From positions 88,083 through 152,082 of the forward strand of contig CAWGRX010000016.1 of NCBI GenBank assembly GCA_963825075.1: 64,000 nt of DNA. The letters are read 5' to 3'. The translations under genes were made by a program, and so were the position numbers. The stretch comes from CAWAVN01 sp963825075 (GTDB lineage: Bacteria; Planctomycetota; Planctomycetia; Planctomycetales; Planctomycetaceae). Under the pieces are notes generated by a model, which was not told where the DNA came from, ran no database searches, and saw nothing but the letters and a program-made list of their open reading frames with translations. Shown here piece by piece: positions 26,828 through 35,145 of this stretch; within the stretch, counting starts at the first letter, position 1; each line of letters begins with the position of its first letter.

Positions 26828-27655
26828 ATGCGCACGATTACGGTGATGAATCAAAAAGGCGGCGTGGGCAAAACCACCACCAGCGTGAACCTGGCGGCGG
26901 GGCTGGCGAACTTGGGAAAGCGGGTCTGCGTGGTGGACTTGGATCCCCAAGGACATGCGTCGCTGCATCTGGGCGTGGAAGCCTTCGAGGACAGCCCCAC
27001 CGTTTACGAGATTTTCACCGGCGAGAAAACCTTCGCCGACGTCCGCAAGATGGTCAATTCGAGCTTATGGGTCGTGCCTTCCAATCTCGACCTGGCGGCG
27101 GCGGAGATGGAATTGGCAGATGTGCCCGGCCGGGAATCGCTGCTCCGCGGCGCAATCAAGACCCAAGCAGTCAGCGAACTGTTCGATTACATCATCATGG
27201 ACTGCCCGCCCTCCTTGGGGGTGCTCACGGTGAATGCCCTCACCGCGACCGATGAGGTCTTCATCCCGCTCCAACCGCACTTTTTCGCACTGCAGGGGTT
27301 GTCGAAACTGTTTGAAACGACCGCGCTCGTCCGGCAGCGGCTCAATCCGCAACTTCGCGTGACCGGGATTGTGATGTGCCTTTACGAAAGCGGCACGCGG
27401 TTGGCGTCCGACGTGAGGGACGACTTGCAATCGTTCCTGGAAAACTGCCCCGCGGAGGCTCCGTGGGCCGGGGCGAGGATCTTCCGCAACAAAATCCGCC
27501 GGAACATCAAGCTCGCGGAAGCCCCCAGCTTCGGGCAGTCGATCTTCGATTATTGCCCCAGTTGCCCCGGTGCCCAAGACTACGGCGGCCTGGCCGAGGA
27601 AGTCTGGGAGATGGAATCGGCAACGGAAGCGGCCCCCCTTGGCCGCGCTGCGTAG
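26828..27655 (+). CDS. parA: ParA/Soj-family ATPase
   Basis: 275 aa, ATG start after GGGGGAAGG. Deviant Walker A KGGVGKTT at residues 10-17, DLDPQGHASLHLG (switch I), and the Walker B type DYIIMDCPPSLG. Then GIVMCLYESGTRLASDVRDDLQSFL, RIFRNKIRRNIKLAEAPSFGQSIFDYCP. These are typical of ParA proteins that segregate chromosomes or position other complexes. No ParB gene is next to it; the gene is isolated, so it may be an orphan ParA, as in planctomycetes. The C-terminus is acidic and low-complexity. Confidence 0.9.
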   Translation: MRTITVMNQKGGVGKTTTSVNLAAGLANLGKRVCVVDLDPQGHASLHLGVEAFEDSPTVYEIFTGEKTFADVRKMVNSSLWVVPSNLDLAAAEMELADVPGRESLLRGAIKTQAVSELFDYIIMDCPPSLGVLTVNALTATDEVFIPLQPHFFALQGLSKLFETTALVRQRLNPQLRVTGIVMCLYESGTRLASDVRDDLQSFLENCPAEAPWAGARIFRNKIRRNIKLAEAPSFGQSIFDYCPSCPGAQDYGGLAEEVWEMESATEAAPLGRAA

Positions 27656-27815
27656 AAGTGAGGTTAGAGAGGGCGGCCGTTAGATGGGCCGAAAGCCGCC
27701 GCGAAACGGTTTGGCTGGACCGAAAAACGGGCTCGCAAACGCCAACCGGGCCGGGGAATCGGTTTAGCGTGCGGCACGGAGCAGGGTTCCTTCGTGGTGT
27801 TCCCAATATAGGCCG

Positions 27816-30662
27816 TTACATGCCGGCTTGGAGGGCGGTGAGTTTGGCCGACATGATGCCCGCCAAATCGGGGCGGTTGTTGTCTTTGAAGCACTCGATC
27901 GCCCGCTGATACATCTTGATGGCATAGGGGCTGGGCAAATCGTCGCGTTTGGGGGGGATTTTCGGCAGCAGCTTTTGGTAAAATGCCACCACGTCGGCAC
28001 CGGAACCGCCGAGCATTTTGTGGATCTCCTCCATGCGGTCGAGCATGCGGGGCACATACCGCCCTTCATCGGCGAATCTCAAGATTATCCCCGACAATTG
28101 CTGAATCGCGTCGCCGGCGCGTTTGTATTCGACGAGCAAGTCGGCCGTGGCCAAAGCCGCCTCGCAAGCCAGGTCGGGCCGGCCTGCCGACTGGTAGAGT
28201 TTGAGTAGCCGCTCGTAAAGCTGAACTTTCGCGCGCGGGTCTTTTTCGTAGCGGGTGATGTCGGCGAAAACTTTCCAGGTGAAGTCGGGAAAGCCGGCAA
28301 AGGTCTTAAACAGCGAATCCAGCGCGCGGACCATCATCCGGCGTTCGTCCCGGTCGATTTCTTCGGAGCCGGCCAACTCGGCCAGCTTTCGCCAGGACGG
28401 TTCGTGCCCGGGGCAGAGTTTGAGGATTGTCAAAAACGCCGCCATCGAATCTTTGAGCGAAAGAGGTTCCGACCGATCGACCACGTCCAACGCGCGGATG
28501 GCGAGGTCGGCATGCCGCTTCCCCTTGGGGTTGATGCCCAACACGCGCAGTTCGCGTTCCATCTCCCGGTCGGTGGTGCGCTCGCCCGTCTGGGCATCCC
28601 GCAGGGTTCCCACGTAGTATTTGTCGCCGCGATACCGGCCGTATGATTCCAGTGAGAACCTGATTTGATTTTGGTTTACACTCAGAAGTTCCACCCACAT
28701 CACCCAGGCATGATGTTCCCCGCCACGAGATTCTCCGCCGACATACGCGGCCGGAACGCCCAGGCTTTTCGCGACCCGGCTGGCAAAATCCGCCTGCATC
28801 GCGCACACGCCTCCGAACTGGCGAATGTTCGGCAGCACATAGTCCTTCCCATTCAGCCGGCAAACCTCGCTGTGCGTGTTGAGCATCTCGACATCGTAGG
28901 GCACATCTTTGTAGCACTTGCCAATTTGCGGTCGCCGGCTCAGGTAATTCTGGAGCGCCCATTTCCGCTCCGCGAGCGGCGTGCGGTCGTTGACCATCCA
29001 CACCAAAAACTCCCAAGGCAAAAACTTCGCCCGGCCTTGCATGACGGATTCCGCATCGACGAAGTACCGGAACACGTCCGGAGCCGTCAGCAAATCCTGG
29101 GGCATATTCGAGGCCGTTCGGCGGGCATGATGGGCATAATCCACAACGCTGCCGCGCGGCTCATCCCAAACGACCGAGACGGCGATGGCCAACTGGGCAT
29201 ACTCCTCGAAGCGGTCGGGAAATTCCTTGCGCAGCGAATGGAACAACCGGAGCGCTTCGGGCAGGCGATCGTGTTTGGGATCCAAAGCGAGAAAAAACTC
29301 TTCGCGAATTTCGGGACGCCGGTCGAGCCAATCCGTCATTTCCCGATAATCATCGCCCCAGGCTTGTTTGAGGACAGACTCGTGCTTGCGGGCGAAGCGG
29401 TCGGCAAAAAGTTTTCTGAGGATCGGATAGGATTCCGCTGCCGCCAACCGCTCGCGTTTGTGTAAAGAAAGCAAGATCTTTAAGTCTGGGTCGGCTTGGG
29501 AATCTAGTTCGCCGGTCGGATTTTCCGGCTCTCCTGCCAGCGAGGAACCCGAAGTGAACGGGCTTAAAGCAATCGCTTCTCCAAAGTGTGACCGGAGGGC
29601 AGCCAAAGTTCGTTCGTTTTGCCCGTCATAAACCACCAACTCTCCCGAACGGCGAAATACATGCAGCCGGCTGTTCTTAGCCACCGTGTTGCCGAAGAAC
29701 TTCCCGCCGTCGCTCTGGATGCGGGAGGCATCTTGCTGGACAGCGGCTTCGGAGGGGTAATGGAACGCGCAGACTTCACCGCCGTTGACCAGCAGCGTCC
29801 GCCCCGCCCCGGAAAACTGAGGGAATCGCGTTTCGTTTTTAAGCAGGCTGGCTGAAGCCCCCTGGGCGCGTAGGGCTGCGACCACGGAATCCGCCGAGGT
29901 TGTCAGAGGCCCCGCGACGATTACGGTGAGAACTTTCGAGGCGCTGAGAGTTCCCCCCGTCTCCGCCGCTTGGATGGCAAAGCGATATTCCCCCGGAGAT
30001 TGATCGCTGGGAATCGCCCACCGAAACTCGCCCGTGGCCTGGTCCAAACGGGCCGTGAACTCAGGCGGTTGATCGAGGGAATAGCGCACGGATCGAGCCG
30101 GCAAGTCGGGATCGTTCGCCGTCACCGTGATCTGCACTGTCTCGCCCGCCGAAGATCTCTGTGGCGGCAAGTCGGCAAACGCCGGCGGCAAATCCGTTTC
30201 CTTCACGGTCAGTGCGCAGGATGTTTTGTCCGACAGTTTCCCGCTGGAAGCCTTGACCGTGATCGTGTAATCCCCAGGCCCCTCAGCTTCCGTCGGCTGC
30301 CAGGTGAGTTCTCCGCTTCGCGGATCAATGGACACTCCCAGCGGCGCTTCCATCAGCTCATATCGCAGGGACTTTTTCGAGACCCCCTTCAGTTTGATCG
30401 GTAGTCGATACTTCCAGACGACCAACTCATCGACCGCCATCGGCGGGGAATTTCCAAAGCGGACCACCCGATCCGGCTCAGGTCGCGACGCCTGCCAAGC
30501 CGCCCCTCCCACAACAGCCACCATTAACAATCCGCCGATGATGGTCCAAGGCGATTGCCACCAGGGCGTCTTCCGTCGTCGATAAACCGAACGAGCGGGA
30601 GAAGAATCAGATGGGGTTACTTGAATCTGAAAGTTTTCGGGGGGTTCCGGTGTGGGCATCGC
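27816..30662 (-). CDS. membrane-anchored Ig-like / transglutaminase-like protein
   Basis: 948 aa from MPTPEPPENFQIQ (ATG at 30662). One membrane helix at about 31-50 (WTIIGGLLMVAVVGGAAW), so the bulk is extracytoplasmic. Residues 60-260 contain two putative Ig/cadherin-like modules of the form PFSLIG/PLGVSIDPRSGELTWQPT and YSLDQPPEFTARLDQATGEFRW. A transglutaminase-like domain follows with catalytic Cys in GVCAMQADFASRVAKSLGVPA (about 617) and His in GGEHHAWVMW (about 650). The rest is helical with TPR-like segments. It may bind or process surface proteins. No operon partners; tRNA-Arg lies 300 bp upstream. Confidence 0.78.
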   Translation of the reverse strand, partial: AMPTPEPPENFQIQVTPSDSSPARSVYRRRKTPWWQSPWTIIGGLLMVAVVGGAAWQASRPEPDRVVRFGNSPPMAVDELVVWKYRLPIKLKGVSKKSLRYELMEAPLGVSIDPRSGELTWQPTEAEGPGDYTITVKASSGKLSDKTSCALTVKETDLPPAFADLPPQRSSAGETVQITVTANDPDLPARSVRYSLDQPPEFTARLDQATGEFRWAIPSDQSPGEYRFAIQAAETGGTLSASKVLTVIVAGPLTTSADSVVAALRAQGASASLLKNETRFPQFSGAGRTLLVNGGEVCAFHYPSEAAVQQDASRIQSDGGKFFGNTVAKNSRLHVFRRSGELVVYDGQNERTLAALRSHFGEAIALSPFTSGSSLAGEPENPTGELDSQADPDLKILLSLHKRERLAAAESYPILRKLFADRFARKHESVLKQAWGDDYREMTDWLDRRPEIREEFFLALDPKHDRLPEALRLFHSLRKEFPDRFEEYAQLAIAVSVVWDEPRGSVVDYAHHARRTASNMPQDLLTAPDVFRYFVDAESVMQGRAKFLPWEFLVWMVNDRTPLAERKWALQNYLSRRPQIGKCYKDVPYDVEMLNTHSEVCRLNGKDYVLPNIRQFGGVCAMQADFASRVAKSLGVPAAYVGGESRGGEHHAWVMWVELLSVNQNQIRFSLESYGRYRGDKYYVGTLRDAQTGERTTDREMERELRVLGINPKGKRHADLAIRALDVVDRSEPLSLKDSMAAFLTILKLCPGHEPSWRKLAELAGSEEIDRDERRMMVRALDSLFKTFAGFPDFTWKVFADITRYEKDPRAKVQLYERLLKLYQSAGRPDLACEAALATADLLVEYKRAGDAIQQLSGIILRFADEGRYVPRMLDRMEEIHKMLGGSGADVVAFYQKLLPKIPPKRDDLPSPYAIKMYQRAIECFKDNNRPDLAGIMSAKLTALQAGM

Positions 30663-30978
30663 TGGTTCTCCCGAGTCAGTTACTGGATCTCTCACCGTGG
30701 AGAGATAACTTAACACGGCACGGCGTTGATTGGAAACCTTGTACCGCACTCACCCGGAAGCCCGCATGGCGACGCGACGCACCATGTTGGTGGTTGGCAT
30801 CGGTTGGAATGCGAGGACGGGGCACAGAGGGGGCAAATTGGCAGCCGCGAATTGAATCCGGCCAGCGAGAAGGGACTCAAATGGGATGCGGATTGATTTG
30901 AACACCCATGATGGCCATGGACTGGGCACGGCCCAAAATAACGATTGGCCGATTGACGCAAATCCTTACGCTGCAAAG

Positions 30979-31052
30979 CACCCCGAGTAGGATTCGAACC
31001 TACGACCGCGGGATTAGAAATCCCGTGCTCTATCCAACTGAGCTATCGGGGC
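30979..31052 (-). tRNA. tRNA-Arg (anticodon UCU)
   Basis: Folds as a standard cloverleaf on the minus strand, starting GCCCCGATAGCTCAG. The acceptor stem is closed by a G-U pair, the anticodon stem is CGGGA/TCCCG around the loop TTTCTAA (anticodon TCT), and the T arm is GTAGG-TTCGAAT-CCTAC. The 74-nt gene lacks an encoded CCA. Confidence 0.95.
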
Positions 31053-31196
31053 GTGCCTTGCACCTCTCCGATAACTCGGAAATGATGCCTTCGGCAATCG
31101 TATCACAACACCTGTAAAACGCAACGAATCCATGCTGAGGGCGCGAAGAGGGTGTGTGGCCAATTTTTCTGGAAAAAATCACCGCTTACTTCGTGC

Positions 31197-31221
31197 GCGG
31201 CTCGTTTTCAACAAGAGCCGC
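31197..31221. repeat. hairpin GCGGCTC-loop-GAGCCGC
   Basis: Seven-base-pair stem with an 11-nt loop in the gap between tRNA-Arg and ISAzo13 copy 1. The flanking TTCGTGC and GCACACGCGAA extend it imperfectly. It is the only structure in the gap 31053-31308, which otherwise contains no gene. Confidence 0.4.
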
Positions 31222-31308
31222 ACACGCGAAGAGGCCTGCTCCCAGTTGTCTTGATGTTGTCACTGTGGCATGATGGGCGCACCGTTTTGTCACACCGTGA
31301 TTTGCTTA

Positions 31309-32653
31309 GCAACTGTCCAAAAACTATTCCGTGTTTTTCGGGCTGGGGCGGATGGTGTAGTTGAGTTTGGGGCAGACTTCGTGTCGCGTCAGGCGAATCG
31401 CCTTGAACTCGGATTGGGAAACTTTGACCCCGGTCCGATAGGTCTTCTCGAATTGGGTCGCGGTGACGGTGAGTCCTGTTCGGGTGGTCGTGCGGCGGAT
31501 GAATCCCAGGAAAATCGCGATGGTTTTCAGCACGAAACCCGCCCAAGTCGCTGAGATCTGGCTGAAGAGCCGGTGCTCCACCGGGTTCCATTTCGAGGTC
31601 CCCGGCGGATAGTGGCACACCGTGACTTCCAGTCCGGCCTGATCCGCGAACCCCTGGAGCCGCTTCTTGTATTGTCGCGACCTGGCGCTGTTGCTGCCGC
31701 CCGAATCCGCCTCGATCATCAGGCGTGTTGCGTTCGGATAGTGCTGCCGGTTGTGCTGCCACCAGTTCTCAAGGGCATCGGCCGCGAAATCGGGAACGTC
31801 CTTGGACGTCGAGACGCACACGTGGCCTGTGTTTCGTTCCGGATCATAGATCCCGTAGGGCACGGCGATCGCCTCGGCGTCCGAACGGAAGTCGTGATCG
31901 TTGACCTTCTCGCCCTCGCGACGCCACGTTTGCCCGGCGTTTTTGAACTGGCCGATCAGTTCCTTTTTCTTCGTGTCGACGCTGATCCGCGGGTCGCCGG
32001 ATGCACGGAAATCCTCGCGTTTTTCAGCAATGTAGCGAAACTGTTTGTCCCGTTCCTGATGTTTCTTCCCGGTGTGCAACACCTTGCGATGGCTGCGCAG
32101 ACCGATCTTCTGATCCCGCAGTAACCGCCCGATGGTGGTTGGACAGGCCCGCCGATCGAGCTTTTCGGAGAGGCCCCGCAAGCGGGAGCGAACCCACTTC
32201 TCGTCCGAGCAGGGATCGCCCGCGGTTTCCGGTTCGACACATTGGAGCAGATCCGCAATCAGCGTGGGATCTTTTTTTCGGCGCACGGTCTGCCACCGCC
32301 TTCGCAGCGGATACGGTCGGTGGGCCGATCCGCAAAGCCCTTGTTGATTTCGTCCCTGCCGCGTCGGATGGTTTCGTGATGCAGGCCGGTGATCGTCGCG
32401 ATCAACGCGATCCCGCCGTGCCCGAGCTTCATGGCTTCGCGAGCCGCCACCCAGCGTCTTTGTTGCTCGTCGAGCCGATCGAGCAGGGCGTTGAGCTGAC
32501 GATGATCCTCGACAACCGCAGAATCGAGCCCGTCCCGACACACCTCGCACGCACATTCGTGACCTAGCTTCCTTGCCATGATTCCCTCCTTGCCAAGAAA
32601 GCGAGATCATACCACAATCACTCAAATCCACGAAGTTAATTTTGGACAGGTCC
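31309..32653 (-). mobile_element. ISAzo13-type insertion sequence, copy 1 (1345 bp)
   Basis: Ends are GCAACTGTCC (left, 31309) and GGACAGGTCC (right, to 32653), flanked by a 3-bp duplication TTA at 31306-31308 and 32654-32656. Nearly identical to copy 2 at 45690, which is 2 bp shorter. The right end lies 14 bp before the sulfatase start. Confidence 0.85.
31324..32579 (-). pseudogene. ISAzo13-family transposase, broken by a 2-bp insertion
   Basis: Same transposase as copy 2, 417 aa, starting MARKLGHECACEVC at 32579. The N-terminal part has the Cys-rich start and the HTH (ALIATITGLHHETIRRGRDEIN). The catalytic part has ISVDTKKKELIGQFKN, MIEADSGGSNSARS, and the C-terminal HRLFSQISATWAGFVLKT. 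At about 32270 this copy reads CTTTTTTTCGGCGCACGG where the other reads CTTTTTTCGCGCGCGG. The 2-bp difference shifts the frame after GGGRP, so the protein is cut into two pieces. Compare the intact one at 45705. Confidence 0.82.
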
Positions 32654-32667
32654 TTAGGAAACACATC

Positions 32668-34151
32668 ATGCAACGAAAAACCTCGCGGCGGTTGGTCTGC
32701 TTGGCATGGGCGGCCTGGCTCGTTTCGTCGGCGCTGATGCCGCCGGCGGAGGCGAAGCCTTCCCAACCCAACATCCTGATCGTGCTCTCCGATGATTTGG
32801 GCTACGGGGATCTGGCGTGCTATGGGAACAAGGTTGTCGAGTCGCCCTACCTGGATCGGTTTGCCAAGGAAGGGCTGCGGTTGACAAGCTGTTACGCGGC
32901 GGCTCCGAACTGCTCGCCCGCGCGGACCGGACTCATGACCGGCCGCACGCCTTACCGCGTGGGGATTTACAATTGGATTCCCATGTTCTCCCCGATGCAC
33001 GTGCCGAAGTCGGAAATCACCATCGCCACGCTGCTGCGAAACGCCGGCTACGCGACGGCCCACTCTGGGAAGTGGCATCTCAATGGGCGGTTCAATCTTT
33101 CCGGCCAGCCGCAGCCTTCCGATCACGGCTTCGAGCATTGGTTCTCTACGCAAAACAACGCCCTCCCCAATCATCACGATCCCGACAACTTCGTCCGCAA
33201 CGGCGAAGCGGTAGGCCAACTCAAAGGCTATTCCGCCGATCTGGTTTCCCAAGAGGCCATCGACTGGCTGACGGAAAAACGGGACAAGACGAAGCCGTTT
33301 TTTCTGTTCGTGTGTTTTCACGAACCGCACGAGCCGATCGCCTCGGCTCCGAAATATGCGAAGAAGTATGCGAAATTTAACGATCCCGCGCGGGAGGCCC
33401 ATCATGGCAACATCACGCAGATGGACGCCGCGTTCGGCCGATTGATGGCGGCGCTCGATGAGCAAAACCTGCGGGACGAGACGCTGGTCGTCTTCACCAG
33501 CGACAACGGGCCGGCGATCACGGCGATTCATCCTTATGGCTCCGCCGGTCCGCTGCGGTCCAAAAAAGGGTTTCCTCTACGAAGGCGGGATCTGCGTGCC
33601 GGGCATGATCCGCTGGCCCGGACACGTCCAAGCGGGGAGCGAATCGGACGAGCCGATCAGCGGCGTGGATTGGCTGCCCACGCTCTGCGCCATCACCGGC
33701 ATCGAACCTCCCCAGGACCGCAAGATCGACGGCAGCGACCTCCGCCCGCTGTTTGCCGGCGAACCAATCAAACGCAAAACGCCGCTGTATTGGCAGTTCG
33801 ATTACGTCCGCAGCGGCCCGCAAGTCGCCATGCGCGAGGGAGATTGGAAAATCGTGGGCTTCACCAGCGGCCAAAATCCTACGCCCACCGCCGACCTCAC
33901 CGCAGCCGCGATGGAGCACATCCACTCCGCGACGCTCGAATCCTTCGAGCTTTACAACCTGAAACAGCGACATCGGCGAAACCAAAAATCTCGCAGAGCA
34001 AGAACCCGCCCGGTTAAAGAAAATGGCGGATAAGTTGAGAAAGCTCTACCGCGAAATCCAACAAGAAAACCCCACCTGGCCGAGTTGGACCTCCCCCCAT
34101 TACGAAGGCCAACGCATCATCTGGGAAACCGACGCCCGGAAACAAAAATGA
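32668..34151 (+). CDS. secreted sulfatase, two frameshifts
   Basis: Starts at the ATG at 32668 (MQRKTSRRLVCLAWAAWL) with signal peptide cleaved near AEAKPSQ. The metal-binding site ILIVLSDDLGYGD, the formylglycine motif CSPAR in NCSPARTGLMTG, SGKWHLNG and FTSDNGP are all there, so this is a type I sulfatase (alkaline-phosphatase superfamily). Two single-base changes interrupt it: an extra T at 33571-33573 (GGGTTTCC, continuing FLYEGGICVPGMIRWPG) and an extra base near 33970 (YNLK, continuing DIGETKNLAEQEP). The protein ends WETDARKQK at 34151. ISAzo13 copy 1 ends 14 bp before the ATG, leaving only AGGAA as ribosome site. Confidence 0.86.
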
Positions 34152-34164
34152 CCAATGACCAACG
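34148..34164. repeat. TGACCAATGACCAA repeat, left arm
   Basis: AATGACCAATGACCAAC sits at the end of the sulfatase gene. Its complement is in the TTGGTCATTGG-type run at 35107-35145, so the zinc-ribbon gene is enclosed by inverted copies. Confidence 0.5.
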
Positions 34165-34195
34165 TCATGGCCGGCCCTATACGAACTGAAAAAAA

Positions 34196-34951
34196 ATGAA
34201 AAAAGAAAAAGAAAAGAAAGAAGAACTGGAGGACATGGCGGAAGCAGGAAAACCGAACGACGGTTTTTCGGGTTCAATCGCCGTGAAAGCGATCGCAGGT
34301 TTGATGGCAGGTAAAACAGATGCGGAAATCGCTGCAAACCTGGATCAACCGGAAGAGTGGGTAATTGCGGTTCGCCAACATGCATTGAGGGAACAAATTC
34401 CACTGCTACCAACCGCAACAGAAACTCGCCGAATCGTGAATCGTGTTACCAATATTATTCAAAACGATGAAGCAGGTTTTTTTCGTCGGGTCCGACAAGT
34501 CGAACATTGCAACAAGAGCTACAGCATGGAGGATAAATTCTGCTCCCGTTGTGGAGAAATCCTTGAGTTTCCAACTGTGCTTGAAACACTCATTGGGTAT
34601 TTCGAGGAGCGTCTGCAAGGGAAGATGAACGACCAAACCCGCAAGCAACGAGAAGAATGGGTTGCAATGCTGCGAAAAATTGACTCGGTTGCGGCGACGC
34701 TTGATGAAACTCGAAATCGGGGAGTCGATGTGCTTGCAAGAAACGACAGCGAAGATAGGATTCCGCTGTCAAAAGTTAGCAATCGCCTGAAAAATGTTCT
34801 AATTCGTGAAGGACTCCGCAACTACCAAGACGTTGTAAAAGCCGGCAGGTCATATTTTACGGAACTGAGAGGGATAGGAGAGACGACAATTTCGGAGGTG
34901 GACGAGTTAATGTCGTCAAAAAAGTACAAAGATAGCTGGCAGGCAAGTTGA
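34196..34951 (+). CDS. zinc-ribbon and RNA-polymerase-alpha-CTD-like protein
   Basis: 251 aa with an ATG at 34196 in a K/E-rich start; an ATG at 34235 is the alternative. Visible parts: an HTH-like helix pair (LMAGKTDAEIAANLDQPEEWV, residues 35-55), a Cys2 zinc-knuckle-like segment (CNKSYSMEDKFCSRCGEI, about 100-118), a coiled region, and at about 200-245 a helix-hairpin segment, LSKVSNRLKNVLIREGLRNY.. and LRGIGETTISEVDELM, close to the alpha-subunit C-terminal domain. That domain binds promoter DNA and activators. I infer a DNA- or polymerase-binding regulator, not an enzyme. Flanked by inverted intergenic repeats. No neighbours of the same operon. Confidence 0.55.
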   Translation: MKKEKEKKEELEDMAEAGKPNDGFSGSIAVKAIAGLMAGKTDAEIAANLDQPEEWVIAVRQHALREQIPLLPTATETRRIVNRVTNIIQNDEAGFFRRVRQVEHCNKSYSMEDKFCSRCGEILEFPTVLETLIGYFEERLQGKMNDQTRKQREEWVAMLRKIDSVAATLDETRNRGVDVLARNDSEDRIPLSKVSNRLKNVLIREGLRNYQDVVKAGRSYFTELRGIGETTISEVDELMSSKKYKDSWQAS

Positions 34952-34998
34952 TGAATTCATCGAGAACCCATCATCCCCGCCGGTTTCCTCTTCCCAAG

Positions 34999-35145
34999 TC
35001 AGTAGGGCCGGGGGTGCCGGCCATTTGTTATTGGAGACGACGCTTTGTCGCCCGAAGCCCGGCTTATTATGGGACGAAAAAGGCCGGCACAGCCGGCCCT
35101 ACTCCCTTGGTCATTGGTGCTTGGTCTTTGGTCATTTATTGGTCA
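34999..35145. repeat. palindrome plus TTGGTCATTGG repeats
   Basis: AGTAGGGCCGGGGGTGCCGG (34999 on) faces its near-complement CCGGCACAGCCGGCCCTACT (ending about 35102), 60 bp apart; this is a long imperfect palindrome. Immediately beyond it TTGGTCATTGGTGC, TTGGTCTTTGGTCATT, and TTGGTCATT follow to 35145, overlapping the end of the G8 gene. A short GTAGGGCC.GC..TGCCGGCC relative is near 59165. Confidence 0.6.

Noticed and set aside
31324..33531. 735-aa fusion of transposase and the complement of the sulfatase
   Set aside because: It is caused by the 2-bp change in ISAzo13 copy 1 and runs antisense to the sulfatase gene; the halves belong to different genes.
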